From Stemphylium vesicarium (taxonomy: Eukaryota; Ascomycota; Dothideomycetes; Pleosporales; Pleosporaceae), in contig QXCR01000105.1 in assembly GCA_004380135.1 (NCBI GenBank), forward strand, positions 1-64,000: a DNA stretch of 64,000 nt, read 5' to 3'. Under the pieces are notes generated by a model. The model was not told the DNA's origin and ran no database searches. It saw nothing but the letters and a program-made list of their open reading frames with translations. The position numbers and the translations under genes are program-made. Numbering within the stretch: the stretch's first letter is position 1; each line of letters begins with the position of its first letter. Positions 35,010 to 46,914 of this stretch are shown here, one piece after another.

Positions 35010-36742
35010 CTATAACTCGATTGAAACCTCCCTCAAGATCTTACTTTTTGCTCTCCAAGTAGACCCGTAGGCTCTGAACACTATAGGTATCGGTATCATG
35101 AGTGCAGCCAAGCAGGCAAGAAGCGTCCCTGCCCATTGCACGCCAAGATTCTCAAACATCTGTGTAGAGAACAAAGGGAAAGCTGCTGCGACGGCCGAGC
35201 GAAGCATAATGTTAGCTGCGACGGTGGAAGCCGCCCTGATATTGCCAATCTGTCAGCTGACGCCACTGAGAGAGGGAGATGCTGAAAGCAGTCTTGACTT
35301 ACAAGGGCAGATACGCGTCAACGAGATAATTGAAGCAGGGTAAGAAGATGCAGAGAACGCCGAACCCAATGAAAACCCCAGCTGCGGTCGGAGCCATCCA
35401 ATGGATAGTATCGGTAAATCCTGTCCAAGCAAACCTGCGCCAAAGATCAGCTAAAGCCCATCTCGCTGGTACTTGACCCAAAGTCATAACGGAACTCACC
35501 AGAAAAGGCCGATGGTAAATACAATGGCTCCCAGGATAGGGGGACCGAGCCGCCATTCAGGTACCACCTTGCCATTGTTCGCCTCCAGCTTCAGGCAATA
35601 CGACTTGTGCTGACAGAGGATAAGGACCAAGGCCAAGAAGACACCCAAGAACAGCCCAAGGAAGGGCAAAGCACGTATCCCAGCAGACATGCCATAAACG
35701 TGTAAAAAGACATACGGGTATGCGCCGAGGAGTGCGTAAACCAATCCGTATATGAACGACATATACATGGATACTAGAAGTACGATAGGCTCCGTCGCAA
35801 GCATGCGAAGTGGTCGGGTAAGATAGTTCCTCACCACAGCGTCGATATCAAGTTCCAGCCTCTCCTGCTCGGCATGAATAGCCCAGTTGCCTGTCTGCCT
35901 TCTTAACAACGCCGCTTTCTCGACGAGTAGAAACGGAGCGAACGTCTCTTTCACAAAAACTAACAAGAAGAAAGAATTAGCAAACCCCAAGATAGCAGGC
36001 AGATACAGCGTCCACCGCCAACCGAGATAACTCGTAGCAACAAACTCGCCGAGAATAGGTGCAAGGAACGGTCCACCAAACACTGTCAGCGCATACAACG
36101 ATATCGCTACACCACGATACGTGCTATTGTAAAGATCCGACAACACAGCCGGAACCACGCACAGCGGACTCGCACCAAACAAGCCCGCAAAGAAGCGACA
36201 TATGATCAGCGTTTGGATATCCTTGGACGCCGCACTTCCGATAGTGAAGATGGACGACCCGAACACGCCGATGAACAGCGGCCAGCGCCGCCCAATGAGC
36301 TCCGAGCCAGGCGCCCAGATCAATGGGCCGGACGCGAAGCCCAGGACGAAGAGACTCGTCCCCAGCGCTGTGACCGCCCGTCCGACATCGTACTCTGCAC
36401 CGGCGGAAGAAGCGCCCGCGGCGAAAATAGCGCTGTTGAAAGATGCGACAAAAGTCCCACAGCATACGACTGTGGAAGTGTAGAATCTGCAAGAGGCGCA
36501 TTCGTGAGTCCAATTTTCTCCTTTCTAGAATCCAGACGTGGGGTTTGTACGTACTTTTTCCTCGACGACCAATTCTGCGGACTCCATTTGTCGCTTGGTC
36601 CGTCGAATGTGACGGTGTATTCCACACGATTGCCATAATGGTGGGGATACGGTTTTCCTCCTCCCATGGGTAATATTTCGTCATCGTCGTTGTTATCCGG
36701 GAAGGATTTCTCGGCGCTGGAGGTATCGGATGTGTGAGACAT
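35010..36742 (-). CDS. Major facilitator transporter, DHA1 polyamine/drug type (Tpo1-like)
   Basis: Four exons (36742-36555, 36486-35500, 35434-35303, 35235-35010) with introns of 68, 65 and 67 nt give 510 aa. The cytoplasmic N-terminus contains KWSPQNWSSRKK, a hallmark of fungal DHA1 transporters, followed by twelve predicted membrane segments. Loop 2-3 carries GSELIGRRWPL and helix 5 carries GWRWTLYLPAILG, the antiporter motif region. Late helices show YLVDAYLPL. Such proteins export polyamines, azoles or other toxic organics with proton exchange at the plasma membrane. The substrate cannot be told. The sequence has no breaks. Confidence 0.88.
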
Positions 36743-37482
36743 TATGAGTGAAATGTGACGGAATAGTTTACTGGGAGTAGAAGACTGAGGATTGCAGCTC
36801 GGGTTACCTTGGTAGTGGTAGTGCTGATGGCAATGATTCATGCAAAGAAAGACACCAGTTAACCAGCGGGGAACCAGCGCATATATGCAACCAAGAGCGC
36901 GTTTCTATCCAGAATAAGAGTGCGAGAGAAGAGTCACCAGAGGTAGCATCATTTCTTTTTCCTGTTCGTTCTAACATCCAAGTGCTGACCGGATTCGGGC
37001 AAAACCAGTGTTTTCCGCATGCTCCGCAACATCCGCCGCCGCACCTCTCATTTTCGTTCCGTAGGTATCTTTCCCACCGCGACGGATAACCAGATAATGT
37101 AAGACCGGGAAAGTGAATTCATGATCGGTGCCATTACGCTTGATTCCTGGGCTTTTTTGCCAAAAGTTTGTTGCGGATGAAGCTGCTCGTTCCAAGTTCT
37201 TTGTTTTGCTACCTGGGTACAAGCTACACATACAAGTAGGAAGCAAGTTCATCTGGCCGAAAACAAACCTCGCCCATGATCTCTGATATTAACGCAGTAA
37301 AACCAATCGCTATAGCGAAAGCGTATCTCCGCTTGAGAGATAATATACAGCGTTCCGTTCTCGCGGCCCGCCGACCAAAGTTCCAGCGGATATTGCGGAG
37401 GCGGCCATCAGGCGTGGAACACGAACGACTTGCTATGCACACCTCCCGCCCCCACAGCAATCTTTTCTTAATACTGATCGAT
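36743..37482. other. Intergenic region, nothing recognised
   Basis: Promoter of the MFS gene plus the 3' end of the YWTD-protein gene. Confidence 0.5.
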
Positions 37483-38571
37483 CTATAATACATATTCCAA
37501 TCCCACAGGCACGCCCACCTCTTCCGTGTCCGCACTCAACACTGTGAATACCGGGCCCCTGGACCCTCCACTCCCCTTCCACCTCACCTCAACAACCTTC
37601 CCAAACGTCGTCCGCCCCGCACTATTTGCGCCGAAATAGACAATCTGCTCCACATTATTCCTATACACAACAAAGGTCTCTATGCCCAAAATCTGCTTCT
37701 CGCCCGTATAATCAGCCTCTGTAAAGAGCGGCGATTGCGAGGACTGTATGAGTGCACCGGTTGGAACGGCCAGGTTAGGGGAGGATGGAGACGCAGGGAG
37801 TTGATCAATCAACCGATCAAGATACTTGATTGCTGTAGGTGAATTGCTCCAGCTTCCTCGTTCGGTCCAGAAGAGGGAGGCGCCAGCGATCCTCAATTGA
37901 CCCGGCTTGTCTATTCCCATGGCTAGTGTTTGCTCTTCCTCTCCGCCGTTAAGCGGTACGCGGCGAATGCTTCCATCCTTCTCGCCCTTGACGGAACTCC
38001 AGTAGAGCCAGCCTCTCTCTTCATCGACGACAATGCCGCCTGGGTGGGAATTCGCTGGGGTGTACGTGGGGGATGAAAACTGGATGCCTTGGGATACGTT
38101 GCGAAACAAGGTGACATCCGTGCCATCGTAGTTTGCGGAATATATGAGGCCGTCATAAGAAACGCCGTAGTACAGTCTCTGCAAATTTTCTGCCACTGTG
38201 ATGCTGACGATTTGATCAGATTCTGCGTTTTGTACGATGAGCTCTTCGTTGGATCCGTCCAAGTTAGTTCGAGTAACACCCCGCTTGGTTACAGAGAACA
38301 GAGTGGAAGTGGAGGATGAGTAGGCAAGAGCGTTGGCACCGATCGGCTCATCTTTGGTAGAATTGAGCGGAACGCCGAATTGCGAAAGGATGGTTGCATT
38401 CGTGCCGTCTGCGTCTAGCCGACGAAGAGAGGTCGGCCATCTCGGAATCGGGGTGCTGCGGTGGCCTATGCCCGTGTCAAGGATAACGAGAAAGCCTGAA
38501 GATCGAGCCTGTAGACCTGCGAGGGCCGTAGAGGCATGAACGAGGTGGAAGAGGATAGAGAAGTGCTGCAT
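37483..38571 (-). CDS. Secreted YWTD-type beta-propeller protein
   Basis: Single exon, 362 aa, starting MQHFSILFHLVHAS, a signal peptide ending near ALA. An earlier Met at 38604 is in frame but would spoil the signal. The body has LDLR class B (YWTD) style repeats: RLDADGTNATIL, TNLDGSNEELIV, LYYGVSYDGLIYSANYDGTD, and GWLYWSSVKGEKDGSIRRV. Together they suggest a six-bladed propeller. Several N-x-S/T sites fit secretion. No enzyme motif is visible, and the function of fungal members is unknown. Confidence 0.75.
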   Translation of the reverse strand: MQHFSILFHLVHASTALAGLQARSSGFLVILDTGIGHRSTPIPRWPTSLRRLDADGTNATILSQFGVPLNSTKDEPIGANALAYSSSTSTLFSVTKRGVTRTNLDGSNEELIVQNAESDQIVSITVAENLQRLYYGVSYDGLIYSANYDGTDVTLFRNVSQGIQFSSPTYTPANSHPGGIVVDEERGWLYWSSVKGEKDGSIRRVPLNGGEEEQTLAMGIDKPGQLRIAGASLFWTERGSWSNSPTAIKYLDRLIDQLPASPSSPNLAVPTGALIQSSQSPLFTEADYTGEKQILGIETFVVYRNNVEQIVYFGANSAGRTTFGKVVEVRWKGSGGSRGPVFTVLSADTEEVGVPVGLEYVL

Positions 38572-39168
38572 CGTGTGTGCCCTGGGAAACAGTAGAGATG
38601 TCACATTTTGCGAGGGGAGTATGAACCTCTTATTGAGCGCACATAGTTATTTCGTTGAGGAGCTCCATGCGAAGAGGTTCGTATCGGTACGGTAGCAAAA
38701 TTAAAAAAAACCCCCTTCCTTGTGATGCTGATTAGTGGACATAGATCGTGAGAGCATGGTGGCGTCCTCCAATCCTGTGACCCAGATCCTCCAGGAGAGT
38801 AAGAATAGATGTTTCCACTATAGCTGCTATTGACGGTTAGCAATGTTCGATTTGAAGCATGGCGGGTGGCGTGTTACGTACCGATTAATGAATTTAGATT
38901 GCTTGCTGCAAGGCGCGCCATGCACGGCCGGGGTCTACCGAACTCCATCGCTCGTAAGCGGATTGTCGTTGAGAACAGAAACTCAACCTAATGGACGGAC
39001 TGTAAGCCCAAATGTGAAGGTTAATAGAAATTGATAATAATATACTTGAATAGTTGTTCAGACGCGTAAATGCGGGTATCGTAAAAAAAATTGAAAGACC
39101 CGGTACTCCAATGCTAATGCGACAACACCGATCTGCTTTCCATTTGTGCCAGCTTCCAGACTAGCTGC
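38572..39168. other. Intergenic region, nothing recognised
   Basis: About 600 nt containing the upstream region of the YWTD gene and the 3' end of the GT90 gene. AT-rich. Confidence 0.5.
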
Positions 39169-40575
39169 TCAGGGAATAGCTGCGGGGTCTTTTGGCCAGT
39201 TCGCAGCAAAAGCCGTCCAAGGTGTACCCCTCATAACCATCTTTCCATCTTTGTCAGGGACATACAACACCGGATCATATCCCTGCACACTCGCCCAGGA
39301 CCAAAATAACCGCCTCCAATAGCATGTCACTGCTGCTGGCGTAAGATATCTTCTCGTGAAGGTTTCGTAGCTGTTCTTGGCGATTTCTTCCGCCTCATTG
39401 TCATGTGCCCGATAATATTCCATAGCGGACTCGAGGTTTCCGAAATTCTCTGAAGCCTCAATGTAGTTTACGTCTGGACCGGCGAGGCGCATCAGGTGCG
39501 TGTGGAATTCTTGCCATTCCAGTGGATGCGTTATCAAAGCGGAACGACAAAGTTGAAGGTACTTGAGACGGCCGGAGTAGGAGGTTCCTTCGGTTTGAAT
39601 GGTGTACTTGTACCTGGCAGATGGTCAGCATTTTCCGTCGGGTCTCTTATTAGTTGAAAACATACCCGCAGAAATCCCTCAAATTCATCACGTCCTTCGT
39701 ATGCGGATCGCTGGCATTGTTGATAACCACGGGCTTGATGTCGCTCCATTCTTTTCCTTCGCTGACCCTGACGAGTTCCTTTCTCAGCTTTGCCATCTTG
39801 ACTTTACCTCGCCAGACCACCCTAGGGTCCTTCTTCGCCCACGGCAACTCTGTTTCCTTCAGCTCGATCTCCTTCCTGATGCTGTTCCAGCTAGGTGCAT
39901 GAGTGTAGTTCCATGCCCAGTATGCGTAGTTTGGCATCATCCAGATATCCTTGTACTCCGGTCCTTCCTTGCGTGTGTATCCAAAGAAAGTTCCGGTCTT
40001 GCTAGACCGCCGGGGCAAATCGTCTAGCGACAACGAGAACTCGACGTTAGGGATGGCAGGATCGGACGTGGAGGTAGTCGTGACGGCTCGGTCGATTTGG
40101 GCAAGTGTTCCGAGGATACGTTCTCGTTCGTTTCCGTTCGTGACGTAGCATTCTTCTGGCTTTCCAGCATCGACGACGAATAGCTAGTTAAGGTATGAGC
40201 AATGACCCAGACCAACCTAGAATCAATCAACGAACGTACCTCGCCTTCATATACCATGACTCTCAGCATGCACCTCCCCTCCCGTATCTCAATATCTTGA
40301 GCATGTACCTTCCTTCCTTGCCGTAAGCTCACGGCCTGGTCTAGGCTGTGGTACAGCTTTGGGAAAGCGGAATCACATTGCTCATGGCTCAGAGTGTGTA
40401 CATTGGCGTGAACGTCGGCGTTGAAATTCCAATCCCGCTGCACATGCCTGTGCGTGAAATCCAAGTAGTTATGCTTGGACTGCCCCCATATAGAATAGAG
40501 TTGCGTCGCGATTACAAAGGTAGAGACGTAAAAGATGAGGTGCGGAAAAGAAAGGCGGTAACCTTTTGGCATCAT
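39169..40575 (-). CDS. Glycosyltransferase family 90 (CAP10-like) type II membrane protein
   Basis: Three exons (40575-40240, 40183-39666, 39613-39169) with introns of 56 and 52 nt give 432 aa. A single N-terminal membrane anchor (LIFYVSTFVIATQLYSIW) suits a Golgi enzyme. The catalytic region contains FGYTRKEG, DPRVVWRGKVKMAKLRKEL, the DFCGYKYTIQTEGTSYSGRLKYLQLC block diagnostic of GT90/CAP10, and a C-terminal EIAKNSYETFTRRYLTP helix. Family members add xylose or glucose; Cryptococcus Cap10 and Cxt1 act on capsule and glycolipids, while animal POGLUT enzymes act on EGF repeats. The acceptor here is unknown. The YWTD protein next door is not obviously a substrate. Confidence 0.88.
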
Positions 40576-43072
40576 GATGGCATAACAAGAAAGAACGAGC
40601 GACTATGGTGGGAACCGGCGGAGAGGAAGCGACGACGTTAGACGCGAAGGCGAGAGTTTGAAGTGAACAAGAGAATCCAAGAGATGGACAAGACTCAAAA
40701 GAAAAGCGCCCATTAGATAGTGGCCCATTGACACGAGCGCTCATCCGAACAAGTCTCGAAGTAGTAAAAGCTAGCCGTTCGCGGCCGATGCATGGCTATG
40801 CGAACCCCTGGGCTACCCTCACGCCATGACAGACGTGGTAAGGAAGAGCTGACGGTTCGAGGTATAAGCCCTATCAGAGGGCCGACGGAGCCGGGCAAGA
40901 TAAGCGCATGGCTTGGAATACGATGAAGAGGATCTGGAGGTGTCAAGAATTGTGGACAGGAGTGGCTCGCATGGAGCATTCAGGGGCTGGAGCTTCGTTC
41001 GGACCCTGGCGCTAAGACGATTTTGGCTCGGCTAGATTCTGCCGCGGCTAGTTGCTGAGGGCACGCGTATGCGAGCGACACGTCCGCGACTCACTCATCC
41101 GCAAAATCTCAACTCTACCATGGAACGCAATAAATCTAAGCCGCTGTATTTGAATTCCTTCCTATGCGTCAAAGCGCGTTCCGAACGAAAGAGGGGCAAT
41201 GGGATCAGGCCCGGAAGATTGACATCAAGCAACGCCATGCCCTGGGTAATTCTTGGTGACAGGCAGGCGCGGGCTTAGCGCAAGAGCTTAGTGGGCTTAT
41301 CCCCTGACAACTGCAGCTCCCTTCCTTTTGCCGACTGCACATGGGGGTGCAAAGACGTCTGTGAGGCGAGCATCGCAATCAGGAAGGTGGATCTGCGGCA
41401 GGCACCTAAGATCAATGCGACCCCTCGAGAGTACCGCTAAACCCTGCATCGCAAAGGGGGGTTCACTGACACGCAGTTATCAGGCATTATTGTGTTTTTC
41501 AACCTCTTCACCCTCTCGTTGTGAAAATGCTGCCGGTAGCATACATGTGGATCGCATCGTCAAACGTACTTCGCTCACCCCGAAGACAAGACACATCCTT
41601 CATTTACCAAATACGACATGGTCTGATGCTGGACTTGGCACGGTAAGTGAGCCGAATAGGCGTAGCATAATCGTTGCTGGTCTCAGAATATACGGTGCCT
41701 TGTTCCTTCAACCTTTGTTCACTTCGTACATCGACCCGACATTGTTTTCTACATCCGACCCATTCCGCTGAGTCATGGCGTCTTGTGTGTGGAGCAAAGT
41801 GTTCCTCCGCCTCCATTTCAATCCCCAGGAAGCAGGTAGCACCTTCTGCTACCTGGCAAGACCGTGCTTCTGCCTAAAAGACATGTGCCGGTCGCTGAGC
41901 ACACTCTATACAACCCATCCAACTGTATGCGTCGTGTAATTCGCGCTTTCTTGTCAACCCAGAGACATTTTTGGGGTCAACGGAGACCATTCCGGCAGCG
42001 ATCTCCAGACTACAGCGAACGCCACAGAGAGAGCCCCATTCTCGGAAATGAGAAAAACTATAATAGCCTGACAATTTCTCCACGGGAAAAGTAGCGCGCC
42101 ATCGCTCCAAACCTCGTGTAGAAACGCTCGTGCTAGGACGAGCTTTCTTCAAGGTTCACTGCCGACTGGGGGTTGGGATATATCCGCCGAGTGGGGTTCA
42201 AGCTCTTACCCACGCCCAGACTCGTAGAATTTAAAGAGAACAAGAGAACAAGAGAACGATCCTGCACCTGCTGTCCTTGTCAGATAATCCCCGGTTGGTC
42301 AGTTTTGCATCTCTGACCGCACGGACGTTTCTCTATACACCCTGCGAACGGCTCCTCAGCGTTCAAATATGCTTGCCTTCTCACGTACGGTAGATGACTG
42401 CTAATTCTGTGAGATAGTATAACGACAGGAAAAGCATGGCTAATACTCGCAACCCTCGTTGTCCGATTTATTTACTCGCCACTCTTACCCCCACTCTTGC
42501 CTAGTACTCTAATGAAGAGTGGGAGAAGGCCCGTCTTTTCCCATGTTTGCTTCCATTGGCTGTCATAGGTTTGCAGCTACTTCCCGCAACATAGCGTCGT
42601 ACCGGCTTGGTAATCTTCGTTGGGACGTCTGTTATTATCTATCGCTCTAGCCATGCGGAATGGATGTCCCTTGTCGACCCCAGATTATGGACCCGCACTA
42701 CAGATAGTGAAGATAGCATCCGTCTCGCCCAGATAGTCGTCGAGCTGGAAGCATTAATCAACCCAGCTGCCCCACTCCCGTGATAATCATGATTATAATC
42801 CCTGGGTGCGGAGACGCGGATCTGGTGATGTTCATCCCAAGACGTACATCAGCTATAAGACACAAGATGCGGACTGCAGACCATACTCGACGACATCGGA
42901 AGCTACATCTATCAAGCTGCTTTATACATCGTATCGAATTCTGTCGACCGAAGACTTCTTGATGAGCCGTTCGGGCTATCGAAAGCACCATCAAGCTCCG
43001 CAAGCTTATCTTTGACACCCGAAGGCACCGGAACCGCCATATTTCTACCTCTGTTTTCGTACGACAGAAATC
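40576..43072. other. Long intergenic stretch, nothing recognised
   Basis: About 2.5 kb between divergent GT90 and permease genes. Short frames only. A small inverted repeat CACTCTT/AAGAGTG lies near 42480-42525. Confidence 0.5.
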
Positions 43073-44798
43073 ATGTCCGACGAAAAGAAGCCCGATTTGC
43101 TCGAGAAGGGCGATGCATCATCCACAATTCACGACGTGGAAACCGAACTCGGTATCAGCGAGCCCGTCAATGCTATCCAGAGGTTTGTCAACAAGCTTGA
43201 CGCAGTATGTGGTGTGGAAGCTCGCGGTATCGAAAGGATACCCGAGGAACTGCGTGAGCGGCCAATGTCCTACCGCGACTACATCCACATGTTCACAATG
43301 TAAGCTTTGAATGTAGGTGCAAACGATGTCAGATTGACTGATTGTGTTGTAGCTGGTTTTCAATGAACTGCACAGCTAACCAGCTTACTTTGGGTGTCCT
43401 TGGACCTGTGAGCTATAGTCTGGGTCTTACAGACTCCCTCATGTACGTCCAATTACCTAGATGGCCGATAGGTTCAATCATTATTAACAACACTGATAGT
43501 TTATGTCTTTTTGGCACAATCTTCGGCTCAGTCTGCACCGGCTACATATCGACATTTGGACCACGATCTGGACTACGAACCCTCAATGTGGCGAAATATA
43601 CCATGGGCTGGTGGCCGTCAAAGCTCTGCGTTATACTCAATCTTTGCATTGAAATCGGATACGGACTAATCGACTGTCTAGTCGGTGGCCTTCTCTTATC
43701 CGCCGTTAACGGTGGAGGCATGTCTGTCATTGTGGGCATCATCATCGTAGCGTTCATAACCTGGGTCGTGGTTACTTTTGGAATCAAATGGTTCTACAAG
43801 TTCGAACAGTACGTCTGCCGCATCCCGTCAAACTCCGGCGGCTTCTATCACATAAACCTCCACATATATGGCGTTCAGCACTTACTTATAATCACAGATT
43901 TGTATGGGCACCAACCGTCCTCGCCCTCTTCATCCTCATCGGCGTCGCAGGTCCACATTTCGACACCACGCTCGCGTCATCGGGATCTGGCGCCGTGCTC
44001 CACGGCAACCGGGTATCTTACTTCTTCCTCGTCGCTTCCGGCCCCTTAAGCTGGTCTTCCGCCTCCGCCGACTATGTAGTCTACTATCCGAAAACCACAA
44101 ACCGCTGGCTCACCTTTGCTGCCACAACCTGCGGCATCACATGCGGCAAGCTTCTCATCGAGTTCCTGGGTATTGGTCTCGGCTCCGGACTACTCAAAAA
44201 CCCTACATGGCAGCAATCTTTTGAGTCCGATGGTATCGGCGCACTCGTAGTAGAGGCTTACCGTCCACTCAATGGTTTTGGAAGTTTCTGCTGCGTCATT
44301 CTGGCTGTATGCATTGCCGCAAACAACATACCAGGCACGTATGCGGCAGCCCTGAACTGGCAGCAACTCGGTGCGCCTTTCGCAAAGATCACCAGACCTA
44401 TCTGGAGTACTTTCTCTTGTATCATTTTCACCGTTATCGCCATCGCAGGCCGCGACTCGCTGTTCGACATTTTTATCAACTGGCTTAGTCTGATTGGGTA
44501 TTGGACGATTATCTGGATTACTATGACGGTACAGGATGAGTACATCTTCCGGAAGGGTGTGTTTGATTGGGAAATCTGGAACCGAAAAGATCTTTTGCCG
44601 CACGGGTTCGCGGCTTTGTTTGCCATGGTGGTGGGATGGGTGGGAGCAGTATTGTGTATGTACCAGACGTACTTCACAGGTCCCATTGCAGCCATGGTAG
44701 GGAATGGAGCAGATTTGGGGCTTCCGGTAGCGATGGGGTTGACGATATTTTGTTACCCGCCGGCAAGGTGGCTGGAGTTGAAGCATGTTGGACGATAG
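43073..44798 (+). CDS. NCS1 purine/cytosine permease, Fcy2-like
   Basis: Four exons (43073-43299, 43353-43442, 43500-43808, 43898-44798) give 508 aa. The N-terminal cytoplasmic segment ends with YRDYIHMF, then WFSMNCTANQLTLGVLGP opens the first membrane helix, the classic NCS1 start. About twelve hydrophobic segments follow, including GSVCTGYISTFGPRSGLR, LVGGLLLSAVNGGGMSV and LAVCIAANNIPGTYA. Family members carry cytosine, adenine, guanine or hypoxanthine with protons across the plasma membrane; the substrate is not decided here. A late YTFTGP-like region and the C-terminal helices are complete, and there are no breaks. Confidence 0.9.
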
Positions 44799-45235
44799 AT
44801 CAGTCTCAATGGTGCGTGAATCGCTGTGCAGAAGGGCATAGGAATTGAGCATGGAGTCCTTTCGACAGTACATTCGCACATATTCAGAGCAGCTTATCGC
44901 GACTAGATGTATATCTTTTGTCGCATGCAACAGCTCTACCGAGATGCCATGTGCCAGAAAACATGTGTGAGATCTCTACCCGCCAGCTAAAGAAGCCACT
45001 GAGCCCTATCCGAACACGACATGACCATTACAAGCGTCGAGCTGCTAGTTCAGAAGGGTTGCACATTTTTCTGGGTGAAGAAGCGATTGGATATGTACCG
45101 ACTCTTGCCATCGCTAGAACGTGCGAGAAACAGCATGTTTGTCTGCCGTCATTTCTTTATATGCGACAGTCCTTATAGAGACGCAATTTTCAGTCTCACT
45201 CTGCACTTACCACATCACATCAACGAAGAGCCAAA
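44799..45235. other. Intergenic region, nothing recognised
   Basis: 437 nt between the permease and the ATPase gene on the same strand. Presumed promoter of the ATPase. Confidence 0.5.
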
Positions 45236-46818
45236 ATGAGCAGAGAGGATCAATTTAACGCCGCGATGAACGATCTCACGATCGACGAAAACGAACTCAC
45301 GCGCTATCAGGTGTTACTTTCACGATCCAATGACGCCACGGGTATCAACAACGGCAGCAACGAAGAAATACGCCTCGCCCCTCTAATCTGGTGGGACGCA
45401 AAGAACCGCCTTGATAACACCAGCCAAGCCCTACAGCAGTACGCGATCCTTGGCCATGTGTCATCCTCCCCCAGGACGACCGGAGACCCCGTCGAGCCCA
45501 TACTTCTCAATACCAACGCGCCATGGTCCGCCTTTCTCTGCGGCTCCCAAGGCTCCGGAAAGTCGCACGCGCTATCATGCATGTTAGAGAACTGTCTGCT
45601 CAACAGTAGGCAGCTAGGGAAGAACCCGAACCCGCTCGCGGGTCTGGTGCTGCACTATGATGGTTCCAGAGGAAGCGGAGTATGCGAAGCAGCGTATCTG
45701 TGTACTGAAGTACCGACGACCGTTCTCGTTCCTGCAAGTAACTACGGAAACCTCAAGCAGCGCTATGAAGATATGGCGGCTAAGCAAGGAGGGAGCATCA
45801 AAGTCGAGAAGCTGATGATTGCGCCAAAGCATCTCGATACTGAGCGGGTAAAGACGTTGATGGCGGTGTCTAGTGAGGGTGAAGCACCGCTGTATATTCA
45901 GGTCAGTCAAGCAAGGTAAACGTATAGCAGTACTTACTAAGCTGGCTGCAGACGCTCGTCAAGATCATTCGCGATATTGCAATCGAGAGTGGTGGTACAG
46001 GTGCATTTGACTACTTGAGGTTCAAGGAAATACTCAAGGCACAGATATTCTCCCAGGGACAAAACCAGCCGTTGCAGTTGCGGATCGATCTCCTGGAGAG
46101 CTTCCTCGATGTACCGAAAACCCCTCCACAAGGTCAATCCACTGGGGGAAACCAAAACTCTCCAGTCGTGAAGCTAGACGAGTCCGCCAAGGCTACGCAA
46201 GACTATCTCGTCGGCAAACCAGGCGAGCTCCTCATCGTCGACCTAACCGATCCCGTCGTCGACGTAAACGCAGCTTGTGTCATCTTCGACACATGTCTGT
46301 CCATCTTCCTAGCGCAGACTCCAGGCGGAAAGATCGTTGCGTTGGACGAAGCGCACAACTACTTGTTGAGAAAGAACGCAGCAGCGGAGCAGTTCACTGG
46401 CAGGTTGCTGAAGACCATCCGCGAACAGCGCCACCAGGGGACACGAATCGTAATTGCGACTCAGGAACCGACGCTGGATACTGCGTTGCTTGACCTCTGC
46501 AGTATCACTATGGTTCATCGCTGTACGAGTCCAGCTTGGTATGACGTGTTGAAGAAACACATCGCGGGCTTGTATTTGGGTACCGGTGAGGAAGATGGTA
46601 GCCAGGAGGGAGAGACTGAGAAGACGAAATATCATCGTGCGCTGTTCCAGAAAATCGTGGAATTGAAGGTAGGTGAGAGTCTGCTCTTCTGCCCTACGGC
46701 GGTGATGGGCATCAGGGACACAGAGGTTCGGAGGATGCTTGGCCAGTTTCTCAAGTTTTGGACGAGAGATCGCATTACTGCGGATGGCGGCCGGACGAGA
46801 CTGGCCGGAGATGCTTAG
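45236..46818 (+). CDS. HerA/FtsK-like P-loop ATPase of unknown role
   Basis: Two exons, 45236-45901 and 45952-46818 (intron 50 nt), give 510 aa. Walker A is GSQGSGKS at 103-110. Walker B is KIVALDEAHNYLL with DEAH at 354-357, and a conserved polar block RIVIATQEPT follows near 388-396. The order of Walker A, DEAH-like Walker B and ATQxPT sensor is characteristic of the HerA/FtsK/VirD4 class of hexameric pumps, rather than of AAA+ or ABC proteins. No membrane segment, nuclease or DNA-binding domain is visible, so it may act alone or with a partner. The N-terminal 95 residues have no recognised fold. It is tail to tail with the HET gene, ends 96 nt apart. Its function is not known to me. Confidence 0.75.
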
Positions 46819-46914
46819 ATGGGCCGTGTGCGGGAACATAGATTGGTAAATCAATCGTAGTTGACGTCTGATGATTGTCCCCAGGCGGTCGAGTTACGCT
46901 CTCGTTGATGGTGC

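Noticed and set aside
42470..42530. Inverted repeat CACTCTT/AAGAGTG
   Set aside because: Arms of only 7 nt and no associated mobile-element gene or target-site duplication.
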